Made by a program: the position numbers and the translations under genes. A DNA stretch of 64,000 nt. It comes from Lachnospiraceae bacterium UBA7205. Its GTDB lineage: Bacteria; Bacillota; Clostridia; Lachnospirales; Lachnospiraceae. The DNA lies in the NCBI GenBank assembly GCA_002490665.1, contig DKUL01000075.1, positions 1 to 64,000 of the forward strand. The letters run 5' to 3'. Positions within the stretch are counted from its first letter, which is position 1. Every line of letters starts with the position of its first letter. Below the pieces are notes generated by a model. That model was not told the DNA's origin and made no database searches. It saw only the letters and a program-made list of their open reading frames with translations. Of this stretch, positions 9,334-16,393 are shown piece after piece.

Positions 9334-9567
9334 TCATACCTGTATTTTATATTTATCGAGAACCGTCAAATCATCACCGTATTCGCCGCGTATGACAAGA
9401 TCCAGTGGTTTTGATAAATTCAGGCTGTATATTCCCAATATCGATTTGGCATCTATCACATACTTGCCTGATATCAAATCATACTCGTTTTCAAGTGGCA
9501 TTACTTCTCTTACAAATTCCCTGACTTCATCTGTCGACCGCAATGCAATTGTCATTTTTCTTATCAA
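9334..9567 (-). CDS. Small HPr/Crh-like protein lacking the phosphocarrier histidine
   Basis: 77 residues. A TTG start at 9567 is chosen because GGAG lies 9 nt upstream; the in-frame ATG at 9555 has no well-spaced site. The C-terminal half (AKSILGIYSLNLSKPLDLVI) matches the HPr family stretch around Ser46 (KSIMGVMSL...). The N-terminal half has no GxHARP motif, so the PEP-dependent His15 is missing. In Firmicutes, proteins with Ser46 but no His15 (Crh) act as CcpA cofactors in carbon catabolite repression rather than in PTS transport. Position as the last gene of an ABC sugar transporter operon fits a role in carbon signalling (inference). Family assignment is fairly secure; function is not. 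Confidence 0.7.
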   Translation of the reverse strand: MIRKMTIALRSTDEVREFVREVMPLENEYDLISGKYVIDAKSILGIYSLNLSKPLDLVIRGEYGDDLTVLDKYKIQV

Positions 9568-9597
9568 AAATAATCACTCCACTCTCAACAATATTTC

Positions 9598-10443
9598 CTA
9601 TCCCTTGACACCACCAAGTGTCACGCCCGCGATAATATACTTTGAAAGAATCAGGTATACAAGGATAATCGGCACGATTGCAACGACAATCATCATGTAT
9701 ATCTTACCCATGTCACGGTTCATGTAATCGGCGCCACGAAGGAGTGCAATCAGGATGGGCACTGTCATCTTATCCTTTGACTGGATGACAAGGGCCGGAA
9801 CGAAGTAGTTGTTCCATGAACCTACGAACGAAAAGATTGCCTGTACTGCCATCGCCGGCTTCATAATCGGAATGACAATCTGGTTGAATGTCCGAAACTC
9901 CCTTGAACCGTCAATTCTGGCCGCCTCCACCAGCGAAAGCGGAAGTGACGACTGCAGGTAGCTGAACATAAAATAAAATACGGACGGCGATGCAATGGAC
10001 GGAATAATCAGCGGAAGCAGGGAATCATACATGCCCATATTGGTAATCAGCCGCAAAAAACCCATTGCCGTAACCTGTGTCGGCATGACAAGGATTGCCA
10101 TGATAAATGTAAATGCAGCTTTCTTTAGCTTGAAATCATATGCATAGAGACCATATGCGGTCAATGCCGAAAAATATGTACAGATTGCTGCCGAGCTTCC
10201 GGAAACAATCAGACTGTTTATGATGCCTCGCACCATCGGAAAGGTTCCGTCATTTGCCACGCTTTTAAAATTCTTAAAAAAATACCCGCCAGGCAGTGCA
10301 GAAAACCCTCTCTGCAAATCCGCATGGGACCGTGTCGCATTGACAATTAGTATATAGAAGAAAAACAGACACATAAATGACAGAACAGCAAGTACTACAT
10401 GTGCAAAAATAGTCCGAAATTTGTTATAACCGTTTGATTTCAT
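9598..10443 (-). CDS. ABC sugar transporter permease, MalG type
   Basis: 281 residues, ATG preceded by GGAG with 7-nt spacing. Six predicted membrane segments; the EAA-type loop that docks the ATPase is seen as EAARIDGSREFRTFNQIVIPIMKPA, and the C-terminus has the usual IIAGVTLGGVKG. It belongs to the carbohydrate-uptake CUT1 family and pairs with the MalF-type permease 3 nt upstream and the lipoprotein at 11485. The ATPase is not encoded here; CUT1 systems in this group commonly share one MsmX-like ATPase encoded elsewhere. The substrate is probably a beta-glucan oligosaccharide, judged only from the neighbouring GH16 and GH94 genes. Confidence 0.95.
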   Translation of the reverse strand: MKSNGYNKFRTIFAHVVLAVLSFMCLFFFYILIVNATRSHADLQRGFSALPGGYFFKNFKSVANDGTFPMVRGIINSLIVSGSSAAICTYFSALTAYGLYAYDFKLKKAAFTFIMAILVMPTQVTAMGFLRLITNMGMYDSLLPLIIPSIASPSVFYFMFSYLQSSLPLSLVEAARIDGSREFRTFNQIVIPIMKPAMAVQAIFSFVGSWNNYFVPALVIQSKDKMTVPILIALLRGADYMNRDMGKIYMMIVVAIVPIILVYLILSKYIIAGVTLGGVKG

Positions 10444-10446
10444 ACT

Positions 10447-11397
10447 TTATCTCCTTTCCGCCTTTTTTCTCTTCCTTGCAGCTGCCTTTGAACCGTCATC
10501 ATCATTGTCATTTGTTATGCGGTACACGATAAAGCACAGGATACCGCTGACGATAAACAGGTAAACTGACAACGCGCCCGCCATACCGTAGTTCTTGCTC
10601 TTCAAGTGGTTGTTGAGGAACATAATCAGCGTTGTGGACGTACGGTCGGGACTTCCCTGGCCGTTTGTCAAAATCTGCGGCACATCGAACATCTGGAGAC
10701 CACCGATAATTGCCGTAATCAGTGTGTAGGCGAGAATCGGACGAATCATTGGAAGCGTAATGCGGAAAAACCGCTGTACGCTGTTGCAGCCGTCAATCTC
10801 CGATGCCTCAAAAATATCCGGGCTGATACCCATGATTGCCGCCATCAGCATGATTGTCGAATTACCAAACCACATCAGGAAGTTCATCACGCCGACCAAA
10901 GTCCTTGTTCCAAATGCGGAACGCATGAAATCAATCGGTTCCTTTGTAAGTCCTATTGATAACAGAATAGAATTGATAGGTCCCTTGTTTGAAAACAATG
11001 CAAAGAACAACATTGCAAACGCAGACGCCATGATTAAGTTCGGCAGGTAGATAACAACCTTGAAAAACTGCTGACCGCGGATTTTCAGACGCACATCCAC
11101 AAACCATGAGGCAAGCAACAGCGCAATCACAATCTGCGGGATAAAGCCGATAACCCAGAGTATCAGTGTATTTGCCGCGTATTTTAACATATCGGATTTG
11201 AGCAGACTGACATAATTTTCCATCCCGACAAAATTAGGCCCGATTTCCTTTAGTCCCGAACGATAATATTCAAAAAAACTGTATCGGATTGTATCTATTA
11301 ACGGAATCAATGAGAAAATAAAGAAGCTGATAAAAAACGGAAGAATGAAAATGTATCCCCACTTTGAATAATTTACCTTTTTACGTTTTTGTTTCAT
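10447..11397 (-). CDS. ABC sugar transporter permease, MalF type
   Basis: 316 residues, ATG with GGGGG upstream. Starts with a basic cytoplasmic tail (MKQKRKKVNYSKWGY) and a strong first membrane helix (IFILPFFISFFIFSLIPLIDTI). It has six membrane spans overall and the ATPase-docking loop EASEIDGCNSVQRFFRITLPMIRP. CUT1 family. It is separated from the upstream binding-protein gene by 87 bp that contain a stable hairpin and no T-tract, so it is probably cotranscribed but at lower level than the binding protein. It forms the heterodimeric channel with the 9598-10443 product. Confidence 0.95.
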   Translation of the reverse strand: MKQKRKKVNYSKWGYIFILPFFISFFIFSLIPLIDTIRYSFFEYYRSGLKEIGPNFVGMENYVSLLKSDMLKYAANTLILWVIGFIPQIVIALLLASWFVDVRLKIRGQQFFKVVIYLPNLIMASAFAMLFFALFSNKGPINSILLSIGLTKEPIDFMRSAFGTRTLVGVMNFLMWFGNSTIMLMAAIMGISPDIFEASEIDGCNSVQRFFRITLPMIRPILAYTLITAIIGGLQMFDVPQILTNGQGSPDRTSTTLIMFLNNHLKSKNYGMAGALSVYLFIVSGILCFIVYRITNDNDDDGSKAAARKRKKAERR

Positions 11398-11423
11398 AAG
11401 CTATCATCCCCCTCTTTTTCATA

Positions 11424-11447
11424 CTGCGGTGCACGAATGCACCGCAG
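11424..11447 (-). other. Intercistronic hairpin between binding protein and permease genes
   Basis: Perfect 10-bp stem CTGCGGTGCA / TGCACCGCAG with a 4-nt loop. No T-run follows on the minus strand, so it is unlikely to be a full terminator. Hairpins here commonly protect the binding-protein mRNA and lower expression of the downstream permeases. Confidence 0.7.
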
Positions 11448-11484
11448 CCTGTGGTTTTATGATGTTACTTTGTTTTGAAATGGA

Positions 11485-12984
11485 TTATTCCGGCCACTGA
11501 ACCTCTGTGATTTCAGGATAACGCTCTTTAATAGCTGTCTCAAAGTTCTCTTTTGCCTTATCAAAGTCAACCTGACCCTGGAAGTAATCACTAAATGAGT
11601 TCTGGATAAGCTCTACACAGCCCTGGTCATATGCCGACAGCGGAGCCATTTTGATTGATGCGAGGCTGTCTGAGAAATATCCGTAAGGATTCTGTCCGCC
11701 AAGGAATGCAGATCCAAAAGCATCATCCGATGCTGCTGCGTCCATAACGGACTGTGCATTTGTAAATTCCGAATACTCTTTTGAAATTTTTGTAAGGTTA
11801 TCCTTATCTGCTGTAAGCGCCATAATGATATCCTTTACGTGCTGCGGGTTGTCTGTTCCTGTTGCTGCAAGTACGAAGGTGCCGCCCCAGTTAAATGACA
11901 ATGGTGCGTTTGTTACAGCCCATGCGCCATCTTCGCCGTCCCAGTTCGGTACCATCTGCGTATCAATGCCCCATGCCGGGAACAGGAATGCAAATACTTT
12001 TGAGCTTGAGCTCATTGCCGTAAACCAGTCAGAGTTCCACTGTCCCTTTACTGTCGGGTCAAAATAGCCTGCATCCAGCCACTCCTTGGAATCCGTTACC
12101 CAGTCCATAAGTATCTGGTCAACCTTTACGGTTGTAGGATCCTCTGCCGTAACCCATTCCTGTGCCATGTTGTTGCTGTATGTACGGAATGTGTCAGCAT
12201 AGCTTGAGAATGCATAATATCCCTTTGCCTTAAGCTCTTCCGCGGTTGCCTTCATCGTTTCCCAGTCTGAGGTTTTCTTTCCAATCTCTGCCGGGTCATC
12301 CGTGCCGAAAACTTCTTTTGCGATATCGCGGCGGTATACCAGTACACCCGGACATGCCTGCCATGTCGTACCTCTCTGCACACCATTCTGGTCACTGCCG
12401 ACAGTCTTTGTAAAATCATACTGGTCTGCCAGATCCGTGTCCGGATTAATTCCCAGTGATTCAAGCGTCATCGCCGCATCAATATCCGCATCCGTATATT
12501 TTACGATATAGTCAAGTTCGGCCGCAAAGATATCAACCTTGTCATTGTCGGAAGCAGTCATCTGGGCTGTGAGTGCCTCGTCAAGCTTATCCTGGTATAC
12601 ACCGTCCTGGTTCGGATTGATAATCCAGCGGATTTCGGTGCCATCCTTCAAGGTAGATGATGTGCCATCCTCCGATGTGCTCTCAATCTCCGGATAAACT
12701 GCCGTGATACGATTGCGAAGCTCGTCATTGAAGCTGTAGATGTTGATAACCTGACCTTCCGGCGCTGTATTCTCAGCTGCTGTATTGTCTGCGGATACAT
12801 CTGCCGTATTATCTGCCGGCGCATCTGCCGTATTATCTGCCGGCGCATCTGCCGTGTTGCTTGCCGGTGCATCTGCCGCATTGTTTGATGCGTTGTTTGA
12901 TGCATCGTTGCCGCCGCTGCATCCCGTGAGTGCTGCTGCCAGCATGGATACTGCCAAAAGGCTGCTTACTAATTTTTTCTTCAT
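11485..12984 (-). CDS. Extracellular solute-binding lipoprotein of the sugar ABC transporter
   Basis: 499 residues, ATG with GGAGG 8 nt upstream. Lipoprotein signal ending LTGC, then an Ala/Asp/Asn-rich linker (about 24-75) with an 8-residue repeat (ADAPADNT) encoded by about five 24-bp tandem units. After that comes a large MalE-like (SBP_bac_1) domain: IINPNQDGVYQDKLDEAL, WQACPGVLVYRRDIAKEVFG, FPAWGIDTQM and the C-terminal PEITEVQWPE. It captures the sugar for the MalF/MalG-type pair downstream. The linker presumably lifts the binding domain through the thick cell wall. The divergent AraC regulator probably controls this promoter. The oligosaccharide bound is not identifiable from sequence; beta-glucan fragments are the contextual guess. 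Confidence 0.93.
   Translation of the reverse strand: MKKKLVSSLLAVSMLAAALTGCSGGNDASNNASNNAADAPASNTADAPADNTADAPADNTADVSADNTAAENTAPEGQVINIYSFNDELRNRITAVYPEIESTSEDGTSSTLKDGTEIRWIINPNQDGVYQDKLDEALTAQMTASDNDKVDIFAAELDYIVKYTDADIDAAMTLESLGINPDTDLADQYDFTKTVGSDQNGVQRGTTWQACPGVLVYRRDIAKEVFGTDDPAEIGKKTSDWETMKATAEELKAKGYYAFSSYADTFRTYSNNMAQEWVTAEDPTTVKVDQILMDWVTDSKEWLDAGYFDPTVKGQWNSDWFTAMSSSSKVFAFLFPAWGIDTQMVPNWDGEDGAWAVTNAPLSFNWGGTFVLAATGTDNPQHVKDIIMALTADKDNLTKISKEYSEFTNAQSVMDAAASDDAFGSAFLGGQNPYGYFSDSLASIKMAPLSAYDQGCVELIQNSFSDYFQGQVDFDKAKENFETAIKERYPEITEVQWPE
12773..12892. repeat. About five tandem 24-bp repeats in the lipoprotein linker
   Basis: Units start near 12773, 12797, 12821, 12845 and 12869; the units at 12797 and 12821 are almost identical. 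They encode an 8-residue Ala/Asp/Asn-rich repeat, keep frame, and are the kind of tract that changes copy number by slippage. Confidence 0.8.
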
Positions 12985-13181
12985 TCTGAATTCCTCCCTG
13001 TTATAAAATTATTGATTGGTTTTATGTGCAGATTGTACATCTGCCTTACAATATGAATTATAGTATTAATGCAATATTACTTATATAAAATCAGTTGCAT
13101 TAATATCAAAATCATGACATAATTAAAGAAAAGATAAAAAAATGTTAAATTTATTAAAAACCGGGGAGGCCTACCACTAAA
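12985..13181. promoter_or_regulatory. Divergent promoter region with an 11-bp inverted repeat
   Basis: Separates the binding-protein gene (minus) from the AraC gene (plus). For AraC, TTGCAT (13095-13100), a 17-nt spacer with TG, and CATAAT (13118-13123) form a plausible promoter. A perfect inverted repeat, TATTAATGCAA (13064-13074) and TTGCATTAATA (13095-13105), has arm centres 31 bp apart, about three helical turns. The right arm covers the AraC -35 box. This is a good candidate operator for the AraC-type regulator (inference). Confidence 0.6.
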
Positions 13182-13925
13182 ATGAATAATTTAAGAAACG
13201 AATGGTTTTCACATGAGCTGTCCGACAGCGAATCCGAAAACTACCACCGCCCGATGGAGGAAGAATATTCCTTTTATACCGCCGTCAAAAACGGTGACAT
13301 GGAATTTGTCAGGAACAACCTGAACCAGGGCGACTTTGCCAACCCGGAAGGAATGGGCGTGCTGTCCAAAAATCCGCTGACAAACTTGAAATATCATTTT
13401 GTTGTAACTGTTGCGCTTGTGACCCGCAATTGCGTCGAGGGCGGTCTCGAGCTCGAGCAGGCATACCGGCTCAGCGACTTTTACATCCTAAAGATGGATT
13501 CCTGCTCCACGGTCAAGGCAATCATTGACCTGCACAAGGACATGGTTCTCGACTTTACCGGCAAGATGCTTGTCCTGCAGAAAAATGCCATTATCTCCAA
13601 ACCCATTGTACAGTGCACCGACTATATCTACAGCCATATCAACGAGCGCATCACCATCAATGAACTCGCTGATTATACTGAATTATCACCAAGCTACCTG
13701 TCGCGCCTGTTCAAGCAGAACCTCGGCGTCTCCGTAAGCGATTACATCCGCGAGAAAAAAATAGAGAAGGCTGAAAACCTTCTCAAATATTCTGAAATCA
13801 GCCTGATTGAGATTGCAAACTACCTTGCATTTTCATCCCAGAGCCATTTCATACAGACCTTTGAAAAATATGTCGGGCTCACGCCCAAAAAATACCGTGA
13901 CCGGCATTACCGCAAAACATGGTAG
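13182..13925 (+). CDS. AraC-family transcriptional regulator
   Basis: 247 residues; the only confident plus-strand gene. The N-terminal 130 residues have no recognisable cupin and resemble the uncharacterised helical sensor part found in many clostridial AraC proteins. The C-terminal 100 residues carry both helix-turn-helix motifs (ITINELADYTELSPSYLSRLFKQNLG and SLIEIANYLAFSSQSHFIQTFEKYVGLTPKKYR). GGGGAGG lies about 13 nt before the ATG. It is divergent from the ABC-transporter operon, so it most likely activates that operon in response to a beta-glucan breakdown product. Its stop codon lies inside the perfect hairpin terminator that follows. Confidence 0.92.
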   Translation: MNNLRNEWFSHELSDSESENYHRPMEEEYSFYTAVKNGDMEFVRNNLNQGDFANPEGMGVLSKNPLTNLKYHFVVTVALVTRNCVEGGLELEQAYRLSDFYILKMDSCSTVKAIIDLHKDMVLDFTGKMLVLQKNAIISKPIVQCTDYIYSHINERITINELADYTELSPSYLSRLFKQNLGVSVSDYIREKKIEKAENLLKYSEISLIEIANYLAFSSQSHFIQTFEKYVGLTPKKYRDRHYRKTW

Positions 13926-13957
13926 GGCGGAATGTGATTCCGCCCTACCTGTTTTTT
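13921..13957 (+). terminator. Strong hairpin terminator between convergent genes
   Basis: Arms GGTAGGGCGGAAT (13921-13933) and ATTCCGCCCTACC (13937-13949) form a perfect 13-bp stem with a 3-nt loop, followed by TGTTTTTTAA on the plus strand. It overlaps the AraC stop and begins just past the minus-strand GH94 stop, so it probably serves both transcripts, though the T-tract favours AraC. Confidence 0.9.
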
Positions 13958-16367
13958 AAAGGATAAGTTCTATTTCATTGTTCTTCTCAAGTATTTCCGC
14001 CGGAATATAGCTGCTTTCCATTTCCCTGCCGTTTACTTTCATTGACTGGAAACCGCACTCCACATGGCCCGGATTCTTTACCACGATATGCAGATGGCTT
14101 CCCCGGAACTCCTTGTCAATCTCAAAGCCGTCCCACTCTTTCGGGATGGATGGCGCAATCCTCAGACCGCCAAAGTCAGGGCGCATCCCAAGGATTCCCT
14201 CGACGCATCCGACCATGACAGTGGATGCCGTTCCTGTCAGCCAGTGCACATGCGAGCGTCCAAAGTGCGGGCTTGCCTTCCCCTCCGTGAACTGCCCATA
14301 GCAGTATGGCTCCAGCTTACGGATTTCCGCCCTGTCATTCTGCGCGGACGGTGCATTTTCCCTGAAATAGCCAAATGCGCGTTCCCCATGTCCGCGAAGC
14401 GCCTCCGCGAGGATAATCCAGCCCTGTGACTGTGAGAAGATGCCGGAATTTTCCTTGACGCCTGCGTTGTAAATAACGGCAAGCGCTCCGTCAAAGGCAT
14501 CCAGGTGATATGGCGGATCCATGAGCACAACGCCGTACTCCGTGTTTAGCTGCCTGTTTACCATGTCAAGCGCCTTGTCCGCCTGCTCGTCTGTTGCAAG
14601 GCCGCTGATAACTGCCCAGCTCTGGGGATTCAGCCACATATTTGCCTCTTTGTCCGTCCGTCTTCCGATAATCTCGCCCCTCTCGGTAAATCCTCTGATA
14701 AACCTGTCCTCGTTCCAGCAGAGCTTCTGTATCAGCTCCCCAAGCGCCTTCTGCTTTTCGTCAAGGAACGCGATATACGCATCGTCCTTTTTATACGCCG
14801 CAAATTTCCTGAGGATGGTCATTGCATAGTAATACTGTAATGCAACGAAAGAGGATTCCCCGTCTTTTCCAAGCCTTAAGCAGTCGTTCCAGTCGGCGTA
14901 AAGCCCTGCCGGCAGTCCGTGGGGACCTAAATGGTTCATGGAAAAGTCCACCGCACGTTTCAGATGCTCGTAAACCGTTCCCTCGTCCTTGTTGGCAAAC
15001 GGAATCACTTCGTCAATAAATGCCATGTCCCCGGATTCCGATACGTATTTGTAGACGGTAGGAAACAGCCACAGCGCATCATCCGCCCTGTATGCCGGAT
15101 GCCCTGTCTCCTGTACATAGGAAGCGTCATCCGGCGTGTCCTCGTGTCCCGGATTGTGTGTGAATTTCACGAGCGGAAGCCCGCCGCCGTTGTCGACCTG
15201 TGCCGAGAGCATGAAGCGGATTTTCTCAACTGCCATCTCGGGCGCCAGATGGATAATTCCCTGAATATCCTGCACGGTATCGCGGTAGCCATAGCCATTC
15301 CTAAGCCCGCAGTAGATAAAGGAAGCCGCGCGCGACCAGATAAAGGTCATAAAGCAGTTGTAGGCATTCCATGTGTTGAGCATTGTATTGAAGGATGCGT
15401 CCGGCGTCTTCACCTGGAACTTTTCCAGCTTCCCATGCCACCATGCGGTCAGCTCCTTTAATTCCTCCGCGCACGCCTTTGCCGGGTCTGCATAGCCTGC
15501 AAGAATTTCATCCGCCTCGTCCTTGTACTTCATTCCCAGCACGAATGCAATCTCCTTTGTCTCCCCTGCCGCAAGCGTAAGGGTGGCGGTGAGCGCGCCG
15601 CATCCGTTTTCATTGTAGCTTAACGCCCCGCCGAGGTCTCCGCTTTCGACGCCGACCGGATTGCCATAGCCGTGGTAACGTCCGATGAACTGCTCCTTGT
15701 CCCCGCAGTAGGAAGCCACCGCTGCCCCTGCCAGTCCGAAGAAGCGGTCAATTGCAAGCTTGTTGTCGACCTCCTCCCCGTCCTCAAGTCCGTCGAGATT
15801 GCCATGGATGGTCTGGCGGATACGGTTCTTGTCAAAAGCAGTCCTTGTGATAAACATTGAGTACTGAAGGTTCACCTGATCCTGTTCATAGTTGTTGTTG
15901 TTGGTAAATTCCGCGTACCCTGTGATGTTCAGGCTTCTTGCCGAACCGGAGTTGTTTGTCACCTTCAGGTTCCATACCTCATGGGACTTATCGAGCGGCA
16001 CATAGTAGAGCGCTTCCGAGTGTATGCCGCTGTAGTCCGCCTCCATCCTCGTGTAGCCTGTTCCGTGGCTGCACTTGCTCTGATATGTTTCCAGGTCTTT
16101 TCCGACAGGCTGCCATGACGCCGACCAGTAATCCCTGCTGTCATTGTCACGGATATAGATGTAACGCCCCGGCTGGTCGAAATTGTTAAACACATAGCGC
16201 AAAATCCTGCCGTTTGCCCCCGATTTTGCAAAGCTGTAGCCGCCTGCATTGTTGGAAATGATAGCGCCGTATTCCGGTGAGCCAAGGTAATTTGCCCATG
16301 GTGCCGGTGTGTCAGGCCTGGTAATCACATATTCTCTTTTTTCATCATCAAAATAGCCGTACTGCAT
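13956..16367 (-). CDS. GH94 disaccharide phosphorylase (chitobiose/laminaribiose/cellobiose phosphorylase type)
   Basis: 803 residues, ATG with AAGGAG upstream; length matches GH94 disaccharide phosphorylases. It starts MQYGYFDDEKREYVITRPDTP, like known chitobiose phosphorylases, and has the (alpha/alpha)6 barrel motifs YRDTVQD and LYADWNDCLRLG. The Asp of ADWND, at residue 492, is the expected general acid. No signal peptide, so cytoplasmic. These enzymes split a beta-linked disaccharide with phosphate to a sugar-1-phosphate plus the free sugar, saving one ATP. The N-terminus favours the chitobiose-type branch, whereas the neighbouring EIDIME-type GH16 favours laminaribiose; specificity cannot be settled here. 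It follows the second phosphorylase gene by 26 bp in one operon. Confidence 0.88.
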   Translation of the reverse strand: MQYGYFDDEKREYVITRPDTPAPWANYLGSPEYGAIISNNAGGYSFAKSGANGRILRYVFNNFDQPGRYIYIRDNDSRDYWSASWQPVGKDLETYQSKCSHGTGYTRMEADYSGIHSEALYYVPLDKSHEVWNLKVTNNSGSARSLNITGYAEFTNNNNYEQDQVNLQYSMFITRTAFDKNRIRQTIHGNLDGLEDGEEVDNKLAIDRFFGLAGAAVASYCGDKEQFIGRYHGYGNPVGVESGDLGGALSYNENGCGALTATLTLAAGETKEIAFVLGMKYKDEADEILAGYADPAKACAEELKELTAWWHGKLEKFQVKTPDASFNTMLNTWNAYNCFMTFIWSRAASFIYCGLRNGYGYRDTVQDIQGIIHLAPEMAVEKIRFMLSAQVDNGGGLPLVKFTHNPGHEDTPDDASYVQETGHPAYRADDALWLFPTVYKYVSESGDMAFIDEVIPFANKDEGTVYEHLKRAVDFSMNHLGPHGLPAGLYADWNDCLRLGKDGESSFVALQYYYAMTILRKFAAYKKDDAYIAFLDEKQKALGELIQKLCWNEDRFIRGFTERGEIIGRRTDKEANMWLNPQSWAVISGLATDEQADKALDMVNRQLNTEYGVVLMDPPYHLDAFDGALAVIYNAGVKENSGIFSQSQGWIILAEALRGHGERAFGYFRENAPSAQNDRAEIRKLEPYCYGQFTEGKASPHFGRSHVHWLTGTASTVMVGCVEGILGMRPDFGGLRIAPSIPKEWDGFEIDKEFRGSHLHIVVKNPGHVECGFQSMKVNGREMESSYIPAEILEKNNEIELIL

Positions 16368-16393
16368 TCTTCTCTCTCCTTAAATTGATATAT

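Noticed and set aside
12773..12892. Regularly spaced repeats suggesting a CRISPR array
   Set aside because: Units are contiguous 24-mers without unique spacers, are in frame within a lipoprotein gene, and have no cas genes nearby.
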